DNA of 64,000 nt from Methylobacterium terricola. GTDB lineage: Bacteria; Pseudomonadota; Alphaproteobacteria; Rhizobiales; Beijerinckiaceae. The notes under the pieces are model-generated. The model searched no databases, had not been told where the DNA came from, and worked only from the letters and a program-made list of their open reading frames with translations. Every line of letters starts with the position of its first letter. Position 1 is the first letter of the stretch. The position numbers and the translations under genes are program-made. This document shows, one piece after another, positions 41,014-53,643 of this stretch. The stretch is taken from assembly GCF_006151805.1 (NCBI RefSeq), contig NZ_VDDA01000003.1, forward strand, positions 248,001 through 312,000. The letters run 5' to 3'.

Positions 41014-41041
41014 AAGGTCCGCCTCGGCGGACCTTCTTTTT
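41014..41041 (+). terminator. rho-independent terminator reading rightward
   Basis: A perfect 10-bp stem, 41014-41023 with 41026-41035 (AAGGTCCGCC/GGCGGACCTT), is followed by CTTTTT. No gene on the plus strand ends near it (the DUF2171 gene ends 470 bp earlier), which is why a non-coding transcript is suspected. Confidence 0.75.
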
Positions 41042-41171
41042 GCCGCGATCCAGTGAAGCCATCGCGCGCCCGGCGTCCTGGTACGGTTCATGCTGCCGAG
41101 GCTCGGACCGCGGGCTCCCGGATAGTCCCGCGGCCGATCTGTTAGCTCTTGAGCCGGTAAGCCCCGAACCC

Positions 41172-42371
41172 ATGCCCGAGATCGACACCCAGGCCTTCCT
41201 GCGCGACCTGCACGAGCTGCGCGCGATCGGCCGATACCGCACCGGCGTGCACCGCCCGACCTATTCCCCGCAGGACATGGAATCCCGCCGGTGGCTGATG
41301 CAGCGCCTGGAGGAATGCGGCCTTGCGCCCACGATCGACGGGGTCGGCACCGTGTTCGGCCGCCATCCCGGCGAGGGCCCGCACCTCCTCGTCGGCAGCC
41401 ACATCGAGAGCCAGAACGAGGCCGGCTGGCTCGACGGGGCGCTCGGCGTCGTGGCCGGCATCGCGCTCGCCCGGGCCGGGCTGCCGGTCGATGTCTGCGC
41501 CTTCGCGGACGAGGAAGGGCATTTCGACGTCGGCTTCCTCGGCAGCCGGTCGGCCATCGGCGAGGTCACCGAGGCCGAGATGGACGCCAGCCGCAACCGC
41601 ACCGACGGCACCCCCTTGCGCGAGGCGATCGCGGCGGCGGGTCTTGCCGGCCTGCCGCGGATGCGGCTCGACAGCGGGCGCTACCGCGGCTTCCTCGAGA
41701 TGCATATCGAGCAGGGCACCGTGCTCGAGGAGGCTGGCCTGCGTCTCGGCATCGTCACCGGCATCGTGGCGATCTGGCAGTGGCGGATCGTGATCGAGGG
41801 CCAGCAGGACCATGCCGGCGGCACCACCATGGCCGAACGCCGCGACGCGGGCCTCGCCGCCGTGCGTCTGCTCGCCGCCATCGACGAGGCTTTCCCGAAG
41901 GTCTGCGGCGAGCGCAGCACCTGGACCACCGGGCGCATCGCCCTTGATCCCGGCGCGCCGAGCATCATCCCGGGCCGGGCCGAGATCCTGTTCCAGTTCC
42001 GCGACGTGTCGGTACCGGTGCTGGAACGGATGGAGGCGACCCTGCGGGCCTTGATCCGCGAGAGCAACCGGCGCGAGCGCTGCAAGGCGACCCTCGAGGC
42101 CATCTCCTGCGCCACCCCGGCCCTGTGCGACCCGGGCCTGATGGGCGCCCTCTCGGGGGCGGCCGAAACCCTGTGCCCCGGCGGCTGGCAGACGATGCCC
42201 TCCGGCGCCGGCCACGACGCCCAGAACGTCGCCAAGATCATGCCCGCCGCGATGCTGTTCGTGCCCTCGATCGGCGGCATCAGCCACCACTGGACCGAGG
42301 ATACCAAGGAGGAGGACCTGGCGCTCGGCGTGCGGGTGCTCGGAGCGGCGGCGGAGCGGGCGCTGGCCTGA
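41172..42371 (+). CDS. M20-family Zn-dependent amidohydrolase (allantoate amidohydrolase / N-carbamoyl-L-amino-acid hydrolase type)
   Basis: A 399-residue dinuclear-zinc hydrolase. Ligands are visible as His77 in VGSHIES, Asp88 in GWLDGALG, Glu114-115 in FADEEGHF, the His in EMHIEQG and the C-terminal His in GGISHHWTED. It hydrolyses a carbamoyl or ureido group; the family splits into ureidoglycolate, allantoate and carbamoyl-amino-acid enzymes, which cannot be told apart here. ATG 41172 precedes the conserved start. There is no purine-catabolism gene nearby. Confidence 0.88.
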   Translation: MPEIDTQAFLRDLHELRAIGRYRTGVHRPTYSPQDMESRRWLMQRLEECGLAPTIDGVGTVFGRHPGEGPHLLVGSHIESQNEAGWLDGALGVVAGIALARAGLPVDVCAFADEEGHFDVGFLGSRSAIGEVTEAEMDASRNRTDGTPLREAIAAAGLAGLPRMRLDSGRYRGFLEMHIEQGTVLEEAGLRLGIVTGIVAIWQWRIVIEGQQDHAGGTTMAERRDAGLAAVRLLAAIDEAFPKVCGERSTWTTGRIALDPGAPSIIPGRAEILFQFRDVSVPVLERMEATLRALIRESNRRERCKATLEAISCATPALCDPGLMGALSGAAETLCPGGWQTMPSGAGHDAQNVAKIMPAAMLFVPSIGGISHHWTEDTKEEDLALGVRVLGAAAERALA

Positions 42372-42557
42372 GCGGCGTTCTCGCCTCCCCTCGTGGCCGG
42401 GCTGCCAGTCCGGCCACGGATGTTGTTTTTAGTTATTAAAATAAAGACTTGTTTCTCCACACGTCGCATTTTCTCCGCAACGTGTCTGCATGTTGACGGT
42501 CGGTGCCGCGTGCCGTAGGGCGAGGCCAAGCGTAACCGTTCGTGTAGATCTGTAGCC

Positions 42558-44717
42558 GTGACTGTGAAAACTTTCCGGGGTGGCGCCGCGATGGCGGCGG
42601 CCCTGTCGATGACCTGTGCGTTGCCGGGACTTGGTCTGAAACCGCAGGGAGCGATGGCGCAGGCCGCCGCCGACGTCGCGCCGGAGATCCAGCTCGACGA
42701 GATCTCGGTCGCCGGGAGCGGCCGCGGCGACCCGCTGAAGACCGAGGGCTACCTCGCCCGCAACACCGTGAGCGCGACCCGCACCGACACGCCCTTGCGC
42801 GAGGTGCCCCAGACCGTGGTGCCGGTGCCGCGCCAGGTGCTTGAGGACGCGGCGGCGACGCGGATCGACACCGCGCTCGATCTCGCCGGCGTCGGCCGGG
42901 CGAACAATTTCGGCGGCCTCGGCCTCACCGAGTTCACCATCCGGGGCTTCGCCACCGGCGAGTATTACCGCAACGGCTTTCCGATCAACCGCGGCTATCC
43001 GAACTCGCCCGACATCGTGTCGATCGAGCGGATCGAGGTGCTGAAGGGGCCGTCCGCCTTCCTGTACGGGCGCGGCGATCCGGGCGGCACCTTCAACATC
43101 GTGACGAAGCAGCCGAGCGCGGAGCGGTCCTTCGCGATCGGCACCCAATACGGCAGCTACAATTCGAAGCGCAGCACCTTCGACGCCACCGGCGCCCTCG
43201 ACGAGGGCGGCACGGTGCTCGCCCGCCTGACCGGCGCGGTCGAGGACAACGGCAGCTTCCGGGACTTCGTCCGCGGCGACCGCTATTACCTCGCCCCCGT
43301 CATCGCCTGGAAGCCGAACGCCGACACCACGGTGACGCTCGAGGGCGAATTCATCAGCGCCGGCCAGATCTTCGACCGCGGCATCGTGCCGTTCCGCGGC
43401 GACCTGCGGGCGGTGCCGCGCCGCCGCTACATCGGCGAGCCCGGTCTGCCGCCGTTCCGCAACGACAACGCGCTCGGCCAGTTGCGCGTCGAGCACCGGA
43501 TCAACTCCGATTGGGTCATCAATGCCGGCGCGCAGGTGCTGGCCGGCAACCTCGCCGGACAAGCGGTCCAGACCGTCGGGACCGTCGGCAGCGACAGCGT
43601 GCTCCGGCGCACCTACGACCGGCGCGAGCTGACCTGGTCCGATCTCGACCTGCAGATCAACCTCGCGGGCAAGTTCGAGACCGGCGCCTTCCGCCACACC
43701 CTCCTCGTCGGCCTCGAGCGCGACTCCTTGCGCTACCGCGAGGACATCCCCCTCATCTCGAACCGCAACGCCAATCCCTTCGCCCTCGACCTGTTCGCGC
43801 CGGTCTACGGCCAGCCGCTCCCTCCGCTCACGGTGCCGTTCAGCAACGTCCTGCAGAACACCACCAGCTATGCCGGCTTCGTCCAGGACCAGATCGACCT
43901 GACGCCGAAGCTCCACGCCCTCGTCGGCGTGCGGGTCGAAGACATCACCCTCGACACCGCCAACTACATCACCAATACGAATACCCGGCTCCAGGGCATG
44001 GCCGCGACGCCGCGCTTCGGCCTCGTCTACGACGTGACCGAGATCGCCTCGATCTACGGCAGCTACGCCCAGTCGTTCCGGCCCAATCCCGGCACCGACC
44101 GCTTCGGCCGGCCGTTCCCGTTCCAGCAAGCCGAGAGCTATGAGACCGGCGTCAAGCTCAGCCTGCTCGACGGGCGGCTCGATGCGACCGCGGCCTTCTT
44201 CGACATCCGGCGCACCAACCAGCTCGTCACCGATCCGGTCAACCAGAACTTCCAGGCCGCGGCCGGCGCGGCGCAGAGCCGGGGCTTCGACATGAGCGTG
44301 GCCGGCTTCCTCGCCCCGGGCTGGCGGGTGATCGGCACCTACGCCTTCGTCAACGCCGCGCTCACCCAGGCCACCACGGCCCCGGTCGGCGCCCGGCTCG
44401 CCAACGTCCCGCAGAACAGCGTCGCGGTGCAGACCGTCTACGAATTCCAGGACGGCGCCTTGCGCGGCCTCGGCCTCGGCGGCGGCATCACCTATGTCGG
44501 CTCCCGCTTCGCCGGGGAGACCCGGCCGACCTTCAAGCTGCCGGAATATACCCTCGCCAACCTGATCTCGTACTACAAGATCACGCCCGACGTGCGGATC
44601 TACCTGAACGTCGACAACCTGTTCGACGAGCGCTACTTCGACCGTTCGTGGCAGAACCGCTACGCGACGCCGGGCCTGCCGCGCACGATCATGGGCGGGG
44701 TCGCGGCCCGCTTCTAA
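42558..44717 (+). CDS. TonB-dependent siderophore receptor
   Basis: A 719-residue outer-membrane receptor. Signal peptide, then a TonB box-like region (IQLDEISVAG near residue 43), then a plug domain (about 60-190, with RGFATGEYYRNGFP and IEVLKGPSAFLYGRGDPGGT), then a 22-strand barrel ending in Phe as required by the BAM machinery (VAARF). The FhuA/FpvA-type plug indicates ferric siderophore uptake. GTG 42558 is used. The upstream region (42420-42470) is AT-rich and may hold an iron-responsive site, but no clear Irr or RirA box was found. Confidence 0.93.
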   Translation: MTVKTFRGGAAMAAALSMTCALPGLGLKPQGAMAQAAADVAPEIQLDEISVAGSGRGDPLKTEGYLARNTVSATRTDTPLREVPQTVVPVPRQVLEDAAATRIDTALDLAGVGRANNFGGLGLTEFTIRGFATGEYYRNGFPINRGYPNSPDIVSIERIEVLKGPSAFLYGRGDPGGTFNIVTKQPSAERSFAIGTQYGSYNSKRSTFDATGALDEGGTVLARLTGAVEDNGSFRDFVRGDRYYLAPVIAWKPNADTTVTLEGEFISAGQIFDRGIVPFRGDLRAVPRRRYIGEPGLPPFRNDNALGQLRVEHRINSDWVINAGAQVLAGNLAGQAVQTVGTVGSDSVLRRTYDRRELTWSDLDLQINLAGKFETGAFRHTLLVGLERDSLRYREDIPLISNRNANPFALDLFAPVYGQPLPPLTVPFSNVLQNTTSYAGFVQDQIDLTPKLHALVGVRVEDITLDTANYITNTNTRLQGMAATPRFGLVYDVTEIASIYGSYAQSFRPNPGTDRFGRPFPFQQAESYETGVKLSLLDGRLDATAAFFDIRRTNQLVTDPVNQNFQAAAGAAQSRGFDMSVAGFLAPGWRVIGTYAFVNAALTQATTAPVGARLANVPQNSVAVQTVYEFQDGALRGLGLGGGITYVGSRFAGETRPTFKLPEYTLANLISYYKITPDVRIYLNVDNLFDERYFDRSWQNRYATPGLPRTIMGGVAARF

Positions 44718-44764
44718 AGCTCCGGGCAGGAGACGACAGGACCGGGCTGGGGCATAAGGCGGCC

Positions 44765-45286
44765 ATGAGCACGGCCTTAATGAGCACGGCCCCGATGAGC
44801 ACGGTCCACGATTTCGCCCCCGCCGCCGCGGACGGTGCGCCGCACCCGCTCGCGCAGTATCGCGGGCGGGTGCTGCTCGTCGTCAACACCGCCTCGGCCT
44901 GCGGCTTCACGCCCCAATATGCCGGGCTGGAGGCCCTGTGGCGCCGCCACCGCGACGCCGGCCTCGTGGTTCTGGGCTTTCCCTGCAACCAGTTCGGCGC
45001 CCAGGAGCCGGGCGACGCGGCCACGATCGCCCGGTTCTGCACGCTCACCTACGACGTGACCTTCCCGGTCCTCGCCAAGGTCGCGGTGAACGGGGCGAAG
45101 GCCGAGCCGCTCTTCGCCCATCTCGAACAGGCGAAGCCGGGGCTGTTCGGCACCCGGGCGATCAAGTGGAACTTCACCAAGTTCCTGGTCGGACGGGATG
45201 GGCGGGTGATCGCGCGCTTTCCCCCGCGGGTGAAGCCGCAGGCCTTGGAGAAAGCCGTGGTGGCGGCACTGGCCGAGTCGCTGTGA
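44765..45286 (+). CDS. glutathione peroxidase (Cys type)
   Basis: A 173-residue thiol peroxidase. Peroxidatic Cys46 is in NTASACGFTPQY, with Gln in FPCNQFGAQEPG and Trp in KWNFTKFLV completing the catalytic set. The N-terminus repeats MSTA-LMSTAP-MST because ATGAGCACGG occurs three times in 33 bp, so the true start could be 44765, 44780 or 44795. It detoxifies peroxides using glutathione or thioredoxin. Confidence 0.93.
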   Translation: MSTALMSTAPMSTVHDFAPAAADGAPHPLAQYRGRVLLVVNTASACGFTPQYAGLEALWRRHRDAGLVVLGFPCNQFGAQEPGDAATIARFCTLTYDVTFPVLAKVAVNGAKAEPLFAHLEQAKPGLFGTRAIKWNFTKFLVGRDGRVIARFPPRVKPQALEKAVVAALAESL

Positions 45287-45359
45287 GGCCATCATCCGGC
45301 CAAAATGGCCGAGCTAGTCCCGGGGGCCGACGAGGTCCCGTCGCCCCGGAAGTCCGCCC

Positions 45360-46061
45360 ATGTCCCTGTCCCGCCGCACCCTGCTCGCCGCCTCCCTGGC
45401 AGCACTCCCCGCCCTCGCCACGCAGGCCCGGGCGCAGGCGGAGGGCCAGTGGCGCGCGGTCACCGGCGACAACGGCCAGCCGATTCCCAACACCCGCCTG
45501 CCGGGCGAGCTCGCCTCCGAGATCGGGCGCCTGCGCGGCGTGACCTGGCTCGGGCCGCGGGAGGCCTCGGTCACGCTCTACGAGTTCTTCGACTACAATT
45601 GCCCGTGGTGCCGGGCGGCGGCGCGCGACCTCGACGCCCTCGTCAAGGCCAACCCGGACCTGCGCATCGGCCTCGTCAACAACCCGATCCTGTCGGTGCA
45701 GTCGGCCCAGGCCGCCAAGGTGGCGATGGCCGTGCAGCGCGCCGGCGGCTCGGCGGCGACCGCGAAGCTCTATGCGGCCCTCCTCGGCCCCGGCACGTCG
45801 GGGCGGATCGACGGGCCCCGCGCCCTCGAGGCCGCGGCGGCCCTCGGCCACGACCGGGCGGGAATCGAGCAGGCGGCGGATTCCGACGAGGTGCGCGAGG
45901 CGCTCAAGCAGCAGATGCGGCTCGCCGCCAATCTCGGCCTGCACGCCACCCCGTCCTACGTCGTCGGCACCTCGGCCTTGCTCGGCTATCCGGGCCCGAA
46001 GAGCCTCGCCCGGGTGCTCTCGAACGTCGCCGAGTGCGACGAGATCGCCTGCGCGAGCTGA
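45360..46061 (+). CDS. exported DsbA-family thiol oxidoreductase
   Basis: A 233-residue thioredoxin-fold protein. The N-terminus (MSLSRRTLLAASLAALPALA) is a signal peptide with an arginine pair. The active site is CPWC at 81-84 in DYNCPWCRAAARDL and the cis-Pro is in HATPSYVVG. Close relatives act as periplasmic disulfide oxidoreductases. A second Cys pair near the C-terminus (CDEIAC) is unusual and may form a structural disulfide. Confidence 0.9.
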   Translation: MSLSRRTLLAASLAALPALATQARAQAEGQWRAVTGDNGQPIPNTRLPGELASEIGRLRGVTWLGPREASVTLYEFFDYNCPWCRAAARDLDALVKANPDLRIGLVNNPILSVQSAQAAKVAMAVQRAGGSAATAKLYAALLGPGTSGRIDGPRALEAAAALGHDRAGIEQAADSDEVREALKQQMRLAANLGLHATPSYVVGTSALLGYPGPKSLARVLSNVAECDEIACAS

Positions 46062-46445
46062 CCGCAAGTCACCCTGCAAGTCACCCGCGCGTCACCGCCC
46101 GGACATCGTTCGGAAACCGCTGCGAAATTTGCGCGCGTCCGTGGCGCCCGGGCGAATCCGGGAGGCGGAGGCCGCGTCCCGGCGCAATCCGACCATGGTC
46201 GAAGGGGTGGCGCCGGACGCCGCCGGATCGGATTAAACTCAGGGCCCGCCTTGCGATTGGCGCGCTCGCGCTCGCCTTGCGCCCCCCGAAAACCCATGCT
46301 AGGCCGGCGCCGCGCCGGGGGAGGGGGCTGTCTTCTCGCGCCGGAGCCTTTCCCATCATCGACGGGCCGCGCGCCACCGCCGCTCAACTCGAGACCGGCG
46401 CGATCGGCCGGACCCGTCGGGCCAGGACATGAAGAGAGAGCGCTG
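46062..46445. other. upstream region of the ATP synthase operon
   Basis: 384 bp with no gene. It must carry the atpHAGDC promoter; a GAAGAGAGAG ribosome site ends 5 bases before the atpH start. No clear operator or terminator is visible. Confidence 0.45.
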
Positions 46446-47018
46446 GTGGCTCAGAACGCATCGGAATCGGGTTCCCCCCTGGCGGGCGTCGCCGGGCGGT
46501 ACGCCTCGGCGTTGTTCGAGCTCGCCCGCGACGAGCGGGCCGTCGACGCGGTGGCGGAGGGGCTCGACCGGTTCGACGCCCTGCTGACCGAGAGCGCCGA
46601 CCTGCGGCGCCTCGTGCGCAGCCCGGCCTTCTCGGCCGAGGATCAGGTCAAGGCGATCGAGGCGGTGCTGGCCAAGACCGGCATCGGGGGCCTGGCCGGC
46701 AACTTCATCCGCCTGTCGGCCGCCAACCGCCGCCTGTTCGCCCTGCCGGACATGATCCGCGCCTATCGCGAGCTGGTGCGCACGTCGAAGGGCATCGTCC
46801 GCGCCGAGGTGCGTCTCGCCGAGAAGCCCTCCGACGCGGTGCTCCAGGACATCAAGGCGTCCCTCAAGGACGTCGCGAAGGCCGAGGTCGACCTCGACCT
46901 CCGCATCGACCCGAGCCTGATCGGCGGCATCGTCGTGAAGCTCGGCAGCCGCATGGTCGACGCGTCCCTGCGCACCAAGCTCAACAGCATTCGCCTGGCG
47001 ATGCAGGGCGCCCGCTAA
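46446..47018 (+). CDS. atpH: ATP synthase F1 delta subunit
   Basis: A 190-residue stator subunit (OSCP homologue) that joins F1 to the peripheral stalk. [17 protein letters not shown] near residue 19 and the C-terminal [20 protein letters not shown] are diagnostic. GTG 46446 is the start, set by a good ribosome site. It opens the operon atpH-atpA-atpG-atpD-atpC; the F0 genes lie elsewhere, as usual in Alphaproteobacteria. Confidence 0.96.
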   Translation: MAQNASESGSPLAGVAGRYASALFELARDERAVDAVAEGLDRFDALLTESADLRRLVRSPAFSAEDQVKAIEAVLAKTGIGGLAGNFIRLSAANRRLFALPDMIRAYRELVRTSKGIVRAEVRLAEKPSDAVLQDIKASLKDVAKAEVDLDLRIDPSLIGGIVVKLGSRMVDASLRTKLNSIRLAMQGAR

Positions 47019-47082
47019 GGGCCCCGACGCACCCGCCGCTCCCAGAACAACGCCCGATACGAACGAACGAGGGAAGGTCCAG

Positions 47083-48612
<1,530 letters not shown>

Positions 48613-48643
48613 GCTTTAGGCTCGACAGCTAAGGAACTCTCCG

Positions 48644-51011
<2,368 letters not shown>

Positions 51012-51030
51012 TCGGGCAGCGACCTAAAAC

Positions 51031-51057
51031 GGGCCCGGTCTCACGACCGGGCCCTTT
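51031..51057 (+). terminator. hairpin with short T-run between atpD and atpC
   Basis: A perfect 10-bp stem (51031-51040 with 51045-51054, GGGCCCGGTC/GACCGGGCCC) with a 4-nt loop is followed by only three T. It is probably a partial terminator or an RNA-processing element that lowers atpC expression relative to atpD, because epsilon is needed at one copy per three beta. The strength is uncertain. Confidence 0.5.
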
Positions 51058-51091
51058 CGCCGCCTGACCAAACCGGAATCGACCTGACCCC

Positions 51092-51493
51092 ATGGCCACC
51101 TTCCAGTTCGACCTCGTCGGCCCCGAGCGGATCCTGTATTCCGGCGCGGTCGATGCCGTGCAGCTGCCGGGTTCCGAGGGCGAGATGACGGTGCTGCCCG
51201 GGCACGCGCCCGTGCTCACCACCCTCAAGACCGGCATGCTGGTCATCACCGAGAGCCCGCAGCACGGCAAGCGGGTGCTGGTGCGCGGCGGCTTCGCCGA
51301 GATCAACGCCACCTCGCTGACCGTGATCGCCGAGCGCGCGACCCCGCTCGAGGAGCTGACGCCGGCGATCATCGACGCCGACATCGCGGCGGCGGAACTC
51401 CTCTACGACGCCACTGACGATTACGACCGCAAGCTCGAGCTCGAGGGCCAGATCGCGCAGCTGCGCGAGGCCAAGGTGGCGCTGAGCTTCTGA
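51092..51493 (+). CDS. atpC: ATP synthase F1 epsilon subunit
   Basis: A 133-residue subunit: a beta-sandwich N-terminal half (FDLVGPERILYSGAVDAVQL, MTVLPGHAPVLTTLK) and a two-helix C-terminal half that inhibits ATP hydrolysis. It begins 80 bp after atpD, past a hairpin. It ends the operon and is followed by a strong terminator. Confidence 0.96.
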   Translation: MATFQFDLVGPERILYSGAVDAVQLPGSEGEMTVLPGHAPVLTTLKTGMLVITESPQHGKRVLVRGGFAEINATSLTVIAERATPLEELTPAIIDADIAAAELLYDATDDYDRKLELEGQIAQLREAKVALSF

Positions 51494-51522
51494 TCCTCGC
51501 AGATAGGCGAGAGACGATCGAA

Positions 51523-51558
51523 GAAGGCGGCGGAGCCATGCTCCGCCGCCTTCTTTTT
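51523..51558 (+). terminator. strong rho-independent terminator of the atp operon
   Basis: A 13-bp perfect stem (51523-51535 with 51541-51553, GAAGGCGGCGGAG/CTCCGCCGCCTTC) with loop CCATG is followed by TTTTTA. It ends 65 bp after the atpC stop and clearly closes the operon. Confidence 0.92.
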
Positions 51559-51579
51559 ATTGACGATCGGCCTTCCAGA

Positions 51580-51798
51580 CTACCATAGCCTTACGTCATC
51601 TGCCTCGAAGGCCCGACGCTCCTGAACCGTGGCCTCGTTGAGCCATCGGCGAGGATTGCCGCACATCCAGCAAGAGCAGGGAGTCGGTGTGCGAGACCAG
51701 GAGGAGAGAACAGCCTGGGGTGAAACCCCCCGGCCAGTCGCGCCACCATGATAGTCCTTGCGGGCCTTCATCAGCCGCGCGCGGTGGTGCCGACGCAC
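51580..51798 (-). CDS. small CxxC-motif protein
   Basis: About 72 residues from GTG 51798 (ATG 51771 is the shorter alternative). The C-terminal half contains PCSCWMCGNPRR followed by TVQERRAFEADD, a Cys-x-Cys-x-x-Cys and QERR combination I associate with a family of small uncharacterised alphaproteobacterial proteins, probably metal-binding. The N-terminus is very basic (RRHHRARLMKARKDYHGG). No strong ribosome site is seen. It converges on the atp terminator. Confidence 0.5.
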   Translation of the reverse strand: MRRHHRARLMKARKDYHGGATGRGVSPQAVLSSWSRTPTPCSCWMCGNPRRWLNEATVQERRAFEADDVRLW

Positions 51799-52014
51799 AC
51801 CACGATGGTACCTATCCACGAGATGTCCTGATGCGGGCTCCGATCCCAAGCGCCCATGCGCTCTATTCGTGGGGACCGGAGCCGACGCATCGGGCTCTCT
51901 GCTCGTCGACCCGGGCTGCAAAACATGCCGTCATCCTATTGCGGCTCGGCCTGCACGCCATTCCAGAATCACTTCGATTCTTGAAGACAGGGGCAAGCAG
52001 ATCGAGGTCTCACC

Positions 52015-53643
52015 TCACGCCTCGTCGCGCAGCACCCGCCGGATGATCTTGCCGGTGGTGGTGAGCGGCAGGCTCGACCGGAAGGCGATCTCGCGCGGAT
52101 ATTCGTGGGCCGAGAGCCGGGTGCGCACGAAGGCCTGGATCTCGGTGGCGAGCGCCTCGGAGGCCGCGTGGCCGGGGCGCAGGACCACGAAGGCCTTGAC
52201 GATCTCGGTGCGGACGGGGTCGGGCTTGCCGACCGCCGCGGCGAGCGCCACCGCCGGATGGCGCAAGAGGCAATCCTCGATCTCGCCCGGCCCGATCCGG
52301 TAGCCCGACGAGGTGATGACGTCGTCGTCGCGCCCGACGAAATGGACATAGCCGTCTGCGTCCATCCGGCCCTGATCGCCGGTGGTCATCCAATCGCCCA
52401 GGAACTTGCGCTCCGTCGCTTCGGGGTCGTTCCAGTAGCGCAGGAACATCACCGGGTCGGGCCGGGCGACGGCGATCTGGCCGGTCTCGTCGATCGCGGC
52501 CGGGCTGCCGTCGGGGCGGATCACCGCGACTTGGTGGCCCGGCACCGGGCGCCCGGTCGAGCCCGCCCGCGCCACGCCCAAGGCGGCGCAGGAGGCGAGC
52601 ACCAGGTTGCACTCGGTCTGCCCGTAGGCCTCGTTGATGGTGAGCCCCAGCGCGTCGCCCGCCCAGTGGAAGGTCTCGGGGCCGAGCATCTCGCCGGCCG
52701 AGGCCAGGGTGCGTAGAGCCCGCAGGTCGAAGCGCCCGCGCGGATCCGCGATCGTCCGCAGCATCCGCAACGCCGTCGGCGGCACGAAGGCGTTGGCGAC
52801 CGCGAGGTCGGCCATCAGCCGGAACGCCTCCTCGGGCTCGAACTTCTCGGCCTTGCGCGCCACCACGGCGACGCCGTGGTGCAGGCTCGGCAGCAGCGCA
52901 TTGAGCAGGCCGCCGGCCCAGGCCCAGTCGGCCGGCGTCCACATCCGGTCGCCGGGCTTCGGCATGATGTCGTGCATCATGGCAAAGCCCGGCAGGTGGC
53001 CGAGCAGCACCCGGTGGCCGTGCAGCGCCCCTTTCGGCGGGCCGGTGGTGCCGGAGGTGTAGATCATCAGGGCCGGGTCGTCGGCCCGCGTGTCGACGGG
53101 GGCGAGGTCGGGCGAGGCCGCCGCCATCAGGTCGGCATAGCCGAGCGCACGATCGCAGGCGCCGTCGGTCGAGACGACGAGGGCGAGGTCGGGCAGCGCG
53201 TCGCGCAGGGACGCGAGCTTGGCGACGCCGCCGGCATGGGTGACCACGGCTCTCGCGCCGGCATCGGACAGCCGGTGGAGCAGGCCTTCCGGCCCGAACA
53301 CCACGGCGAGCGGCAGGGCGACGGCGCCGAGCTTGTAGATCGCGAGATGGGCCACGACCACGGCGGGCGATTGCGGCAGCAGCACCGCCACCCGGTCGCC
53401 GGCCCGCACGCCGTGCGCCCGCAGGGCGTTGGCGAAGCGGTTCGAGGCCTCGCGCAGGGCCGAGAAGCTCCAGGTCTCGACCCGGCCGCCCGGGGTCACG
53501 TCGAGGATCGCCGGGCGTTCCGGGTCGGCGGCGGCCCAGCGGTCGCAGACGTCGACCGCGATGTTGTAGCGCTCCGGGATCCGCCAGCGGAACCCGGAGC
53601 GCCAATCGTCGTAGGAGGCCGTGTCGTGGGAGGTGAGGCTCAC
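52015..53643 (-). CDS. acyl-CoA synthetase (AMP-forming), acetyl-CoA-synthetase-like
   Basis: A 542-residue adenylate-forming enzyme that activates a carboxylic acid to its CoA thioester. P-loop YTSGTTGPPKG is near residue 195, NEAYGQTECNLV near 320, TGDQGRMDADGYVHFVGRDD near 415, and the catalytic Lys in TTTGKIIRRVL at the end. It is of the medium-chain type. GTG 53643 overlaps the stop of the nitroreductase gene (GTGA), so the two are co-translated. The acid substrate is not evident. Confidence 0.92.
   Translation of the reverse strand: MSLTSHDTASYDDWRSGFRWRIPERYNIAVDVCDRWAAADPERPAILDVTPGGRVETWSFSALREASNRFANALRAHGVRAGDRVAVLLPQSPAVVVAHLAIYKLGAVALPLAVVFGPEGLLHRLSDAGARAVVTHAGGVAKLASLRDALPDLALVVSTDGACDRALGYADLMAAASPDLAPVDTRADDPALMIYTSGTTGPPKGALHGHRVLLGHLPGFAMMHDIMPKPGDRMWTPADWAWAGGLLNALLPSLHHGVAVVARKAEKFEPEEAFRLMADLAVANAFVPPTALRMLRTIADPRGRFDLRALRTLASAGEMLGPETFHWAGDALGLTINEAYGQTECNLVLASCAALGVARAGSTGRPVPGHQVAVIRPDGSPAAIDETGQIAVARPDPVMFLRYWNDPEATERKFLGDWMTTGDQGRMDADGYVHFVGRDDDVITSSGYRIGPGEIEDCLLRHPAVALAAAVGKPDPVRTEIVKAFVVLRPGHAASEALATEIQAFVRTRLSAHEYPREIAFRSSLPLTTTGKIIRRVLRDEA

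Larger units (their letters stand above)
40869..41041 (-). ncRNA. candidate structured non-coding RNA between two terminators
   Basis: A 173-bp stretch is bounded by a leftward terminator (40869-40898) and a rightward terminator (41014-41041). The interior has further short stems (CGCCC/GGGCG near 40915-40928, CCACGTGG at 40985-40992) and no plausible protein gene. Size and structure suggest a small regulatory RNA. I prefer the minus strand because the left terminator has the longer T-run, but a plus-strand transcript is possible. I cannot assign it to 6S, SRP or tmRNA families. Confidence 0.35.
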
